From assembly GCA_034926225.1 (NCBI GenBank), contig JAYFRF010000012.1, forward strand, positions 1 through 64,000: a stretch of 64,000 bases of DNA, read 5' to 3'. The position numbers and the translations under genes were made by a program. Of the stretch, positions 63,554 to 64,000 are shown piece after piece. This DNA is from JAAZKA01 sp034926225. GTDB lineage: Bacteria; Bacillota; Clostridia; Oscillospirales; QAMX01. Numbering within the stretch: the first letter of the stretch is position 1; every line of letters begins with the position of its first letter. Under the pieces are notes generated by a model that was not told the DNA's origin, made no database searches, and saw only the letters and a program-made list of their open reading frames with translations.

Positions 63554-64000
63554 ATGGATAGCTTATATCTGGGACTGGACGCCGGTACGACGGCGGCAAA
63601 GGCGATCGTCTGCGACGCGGACGGAAACCTCCTAGCGTCCGGCGGTGTGTCGTACCCGCTGTATCCGGCGACCGGCGGCGTATCGGAGCAGGACGCGCAG
63701 GACTGGGTGCGCGGGATCGTCACGGCGGTACGGCAGGCAACGCGGGGGATAGATACATCGAGGATACAAGCGCTGTCGCTGTCAACGCAGGGCGGCACGA
63801 CGGTTCCGCTCGATCTAAAGGGAGAACCTTTAAGACGGGCCATGACCTGGATGGATACCCGCGCGCGGGAGGAGGAACGCCTTTTCCGGGAGACCTTCGG
63901 CGCGGAGGATATCTACCGCGTCACGGGCTGGGAGAGTGCGCCCTGTTTCGATCCGGCGAAGCTTGCTTGGCTTCGGCGGCATGAGCCGGAGCTCATAGAA
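63554..64000 (+). CDS. FGGY-family sugar kinase, 3' truncated by window edge
   Basis: The frame is open from ATG 63554 to the last base, giving the first 149 residues of a kinase. The N-terminal phosphate loop LGLDAGTTAAKAIVCD (about 6-20), a Gly-rich turn, SLSTQGGTTVPLD (about 84) and TWMDTRAREEE (about 103) match xylulokinase/FGGY enzymes (the MDxR block). The sugar is unknown. Only a weak ribosome binding site lies upstream; translation is probably coupled to the aminotransferase-fold gene two bases before it. Confidence 0.85.
   Translation, partial: MDSLYLGLDAGTTAAKAIVCDADGNLLASGGVSYPLYPATGGVSEQDAQDWVRGIVTAVRQATRGIDTSRIQALSLSTQGGTTVPLDLKGEPLRRAMTWMDTRAREEERLFRETFGAEDIYRVTGWESAPCFDPAKLAWLRRHEPELIE

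Overview
This is a 64 kb chromosomal window from a GC-rich, low-mobility region of a Gram-positive anaerobe, most likely a Clostridia/Oscillospirales-type Firmicute. That placement is inferred from gene content: RNase Y, AddAB rather than RecBCD, MutS2, RemB, a TagO-like transferase, WalRK-like signalling, a membrane-anchored HtrA, lipoprotein-type sugar-binding protein, and sigma-A promoters of TTGACA-17-TATAAT type. The core includes the replication-origin order dnaA - dnaN - S4 protein - recF - remB - gyrB - gyrA (43347-52350), so oriC is probably inside the window. No tRNA, rRNA, CRISPR array, insertion sequence or integrase was seen.

Layout. 1-2066: end of an unknown gene, a small unknown gene and rny. 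2334-6412: a CUT1 sugar ABC importer (binding lipoprotein and two permeases, no ATPase) and a phosphotransferase-fold kinase. 6573-10147: a TrpR-like regulator with a methyltransferase, a VOC protein, a HEAT-repeat protein and HtrA. 10233-17289: addA/addB. 17393-17773: RNase P RNA with a perfect consensus promoter. 17890-20268: mutS2. 20316-22530: an island-like module of a MuF-domain toxin-like protein followed by two tandem paralogous small genes, the best candidate here for an undescribed conflict system. 22645-26021: era, recO, an SGNH hydrolase and an Asp-box sialidase-like protein. 26091-32398: a TIGR04076-like protein, an FHA-SEDS fusion, two tandem ceramidase-like hydrolases and an MFS transporter. 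32488-34161: pfkA and nth. 34258-35249: three small unknown genes. 35246-43080: a membrane-anchored unknown, tagO-like gene, trpS, aminotransferase, sugar isomerase, phosphodiesterase-fold protein and a split transketolase, all leftward. 43347-57669: the rightward origin block, rnhA, an AEC transporter and a WalR/WalK/YycH-like set. 57710-64000: ribulokinase with an unknown 558-residue partner, a nitrilase-family amidase, a class III aminotransferase-fold protein and a truncated FGGY kinase.

How it fits together. Genes run leftward on the left of dnaA and rightward on its right, as expected for two replichores diverging from an origin; the main exceptions are 6573-8076, htrA and 34258-35249. 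Carbon metabolism is represented by the sugar importer, pfkA, split transketolase, araB and several sugar-handling enzymes; envelope growth by the SEDS fusion, TagO and WalRK; genome upkeep by AddAB, RecF, RecO, Nth, MutS2 and gyrase.

A recurring non-coding theme is hairpins with AAAGTTTTCC / GGAAAACTTT arms, several lying immediately before start codons or around dnaA. Functional calls rest on reading motifs in the translated sequence; no database search was possible.
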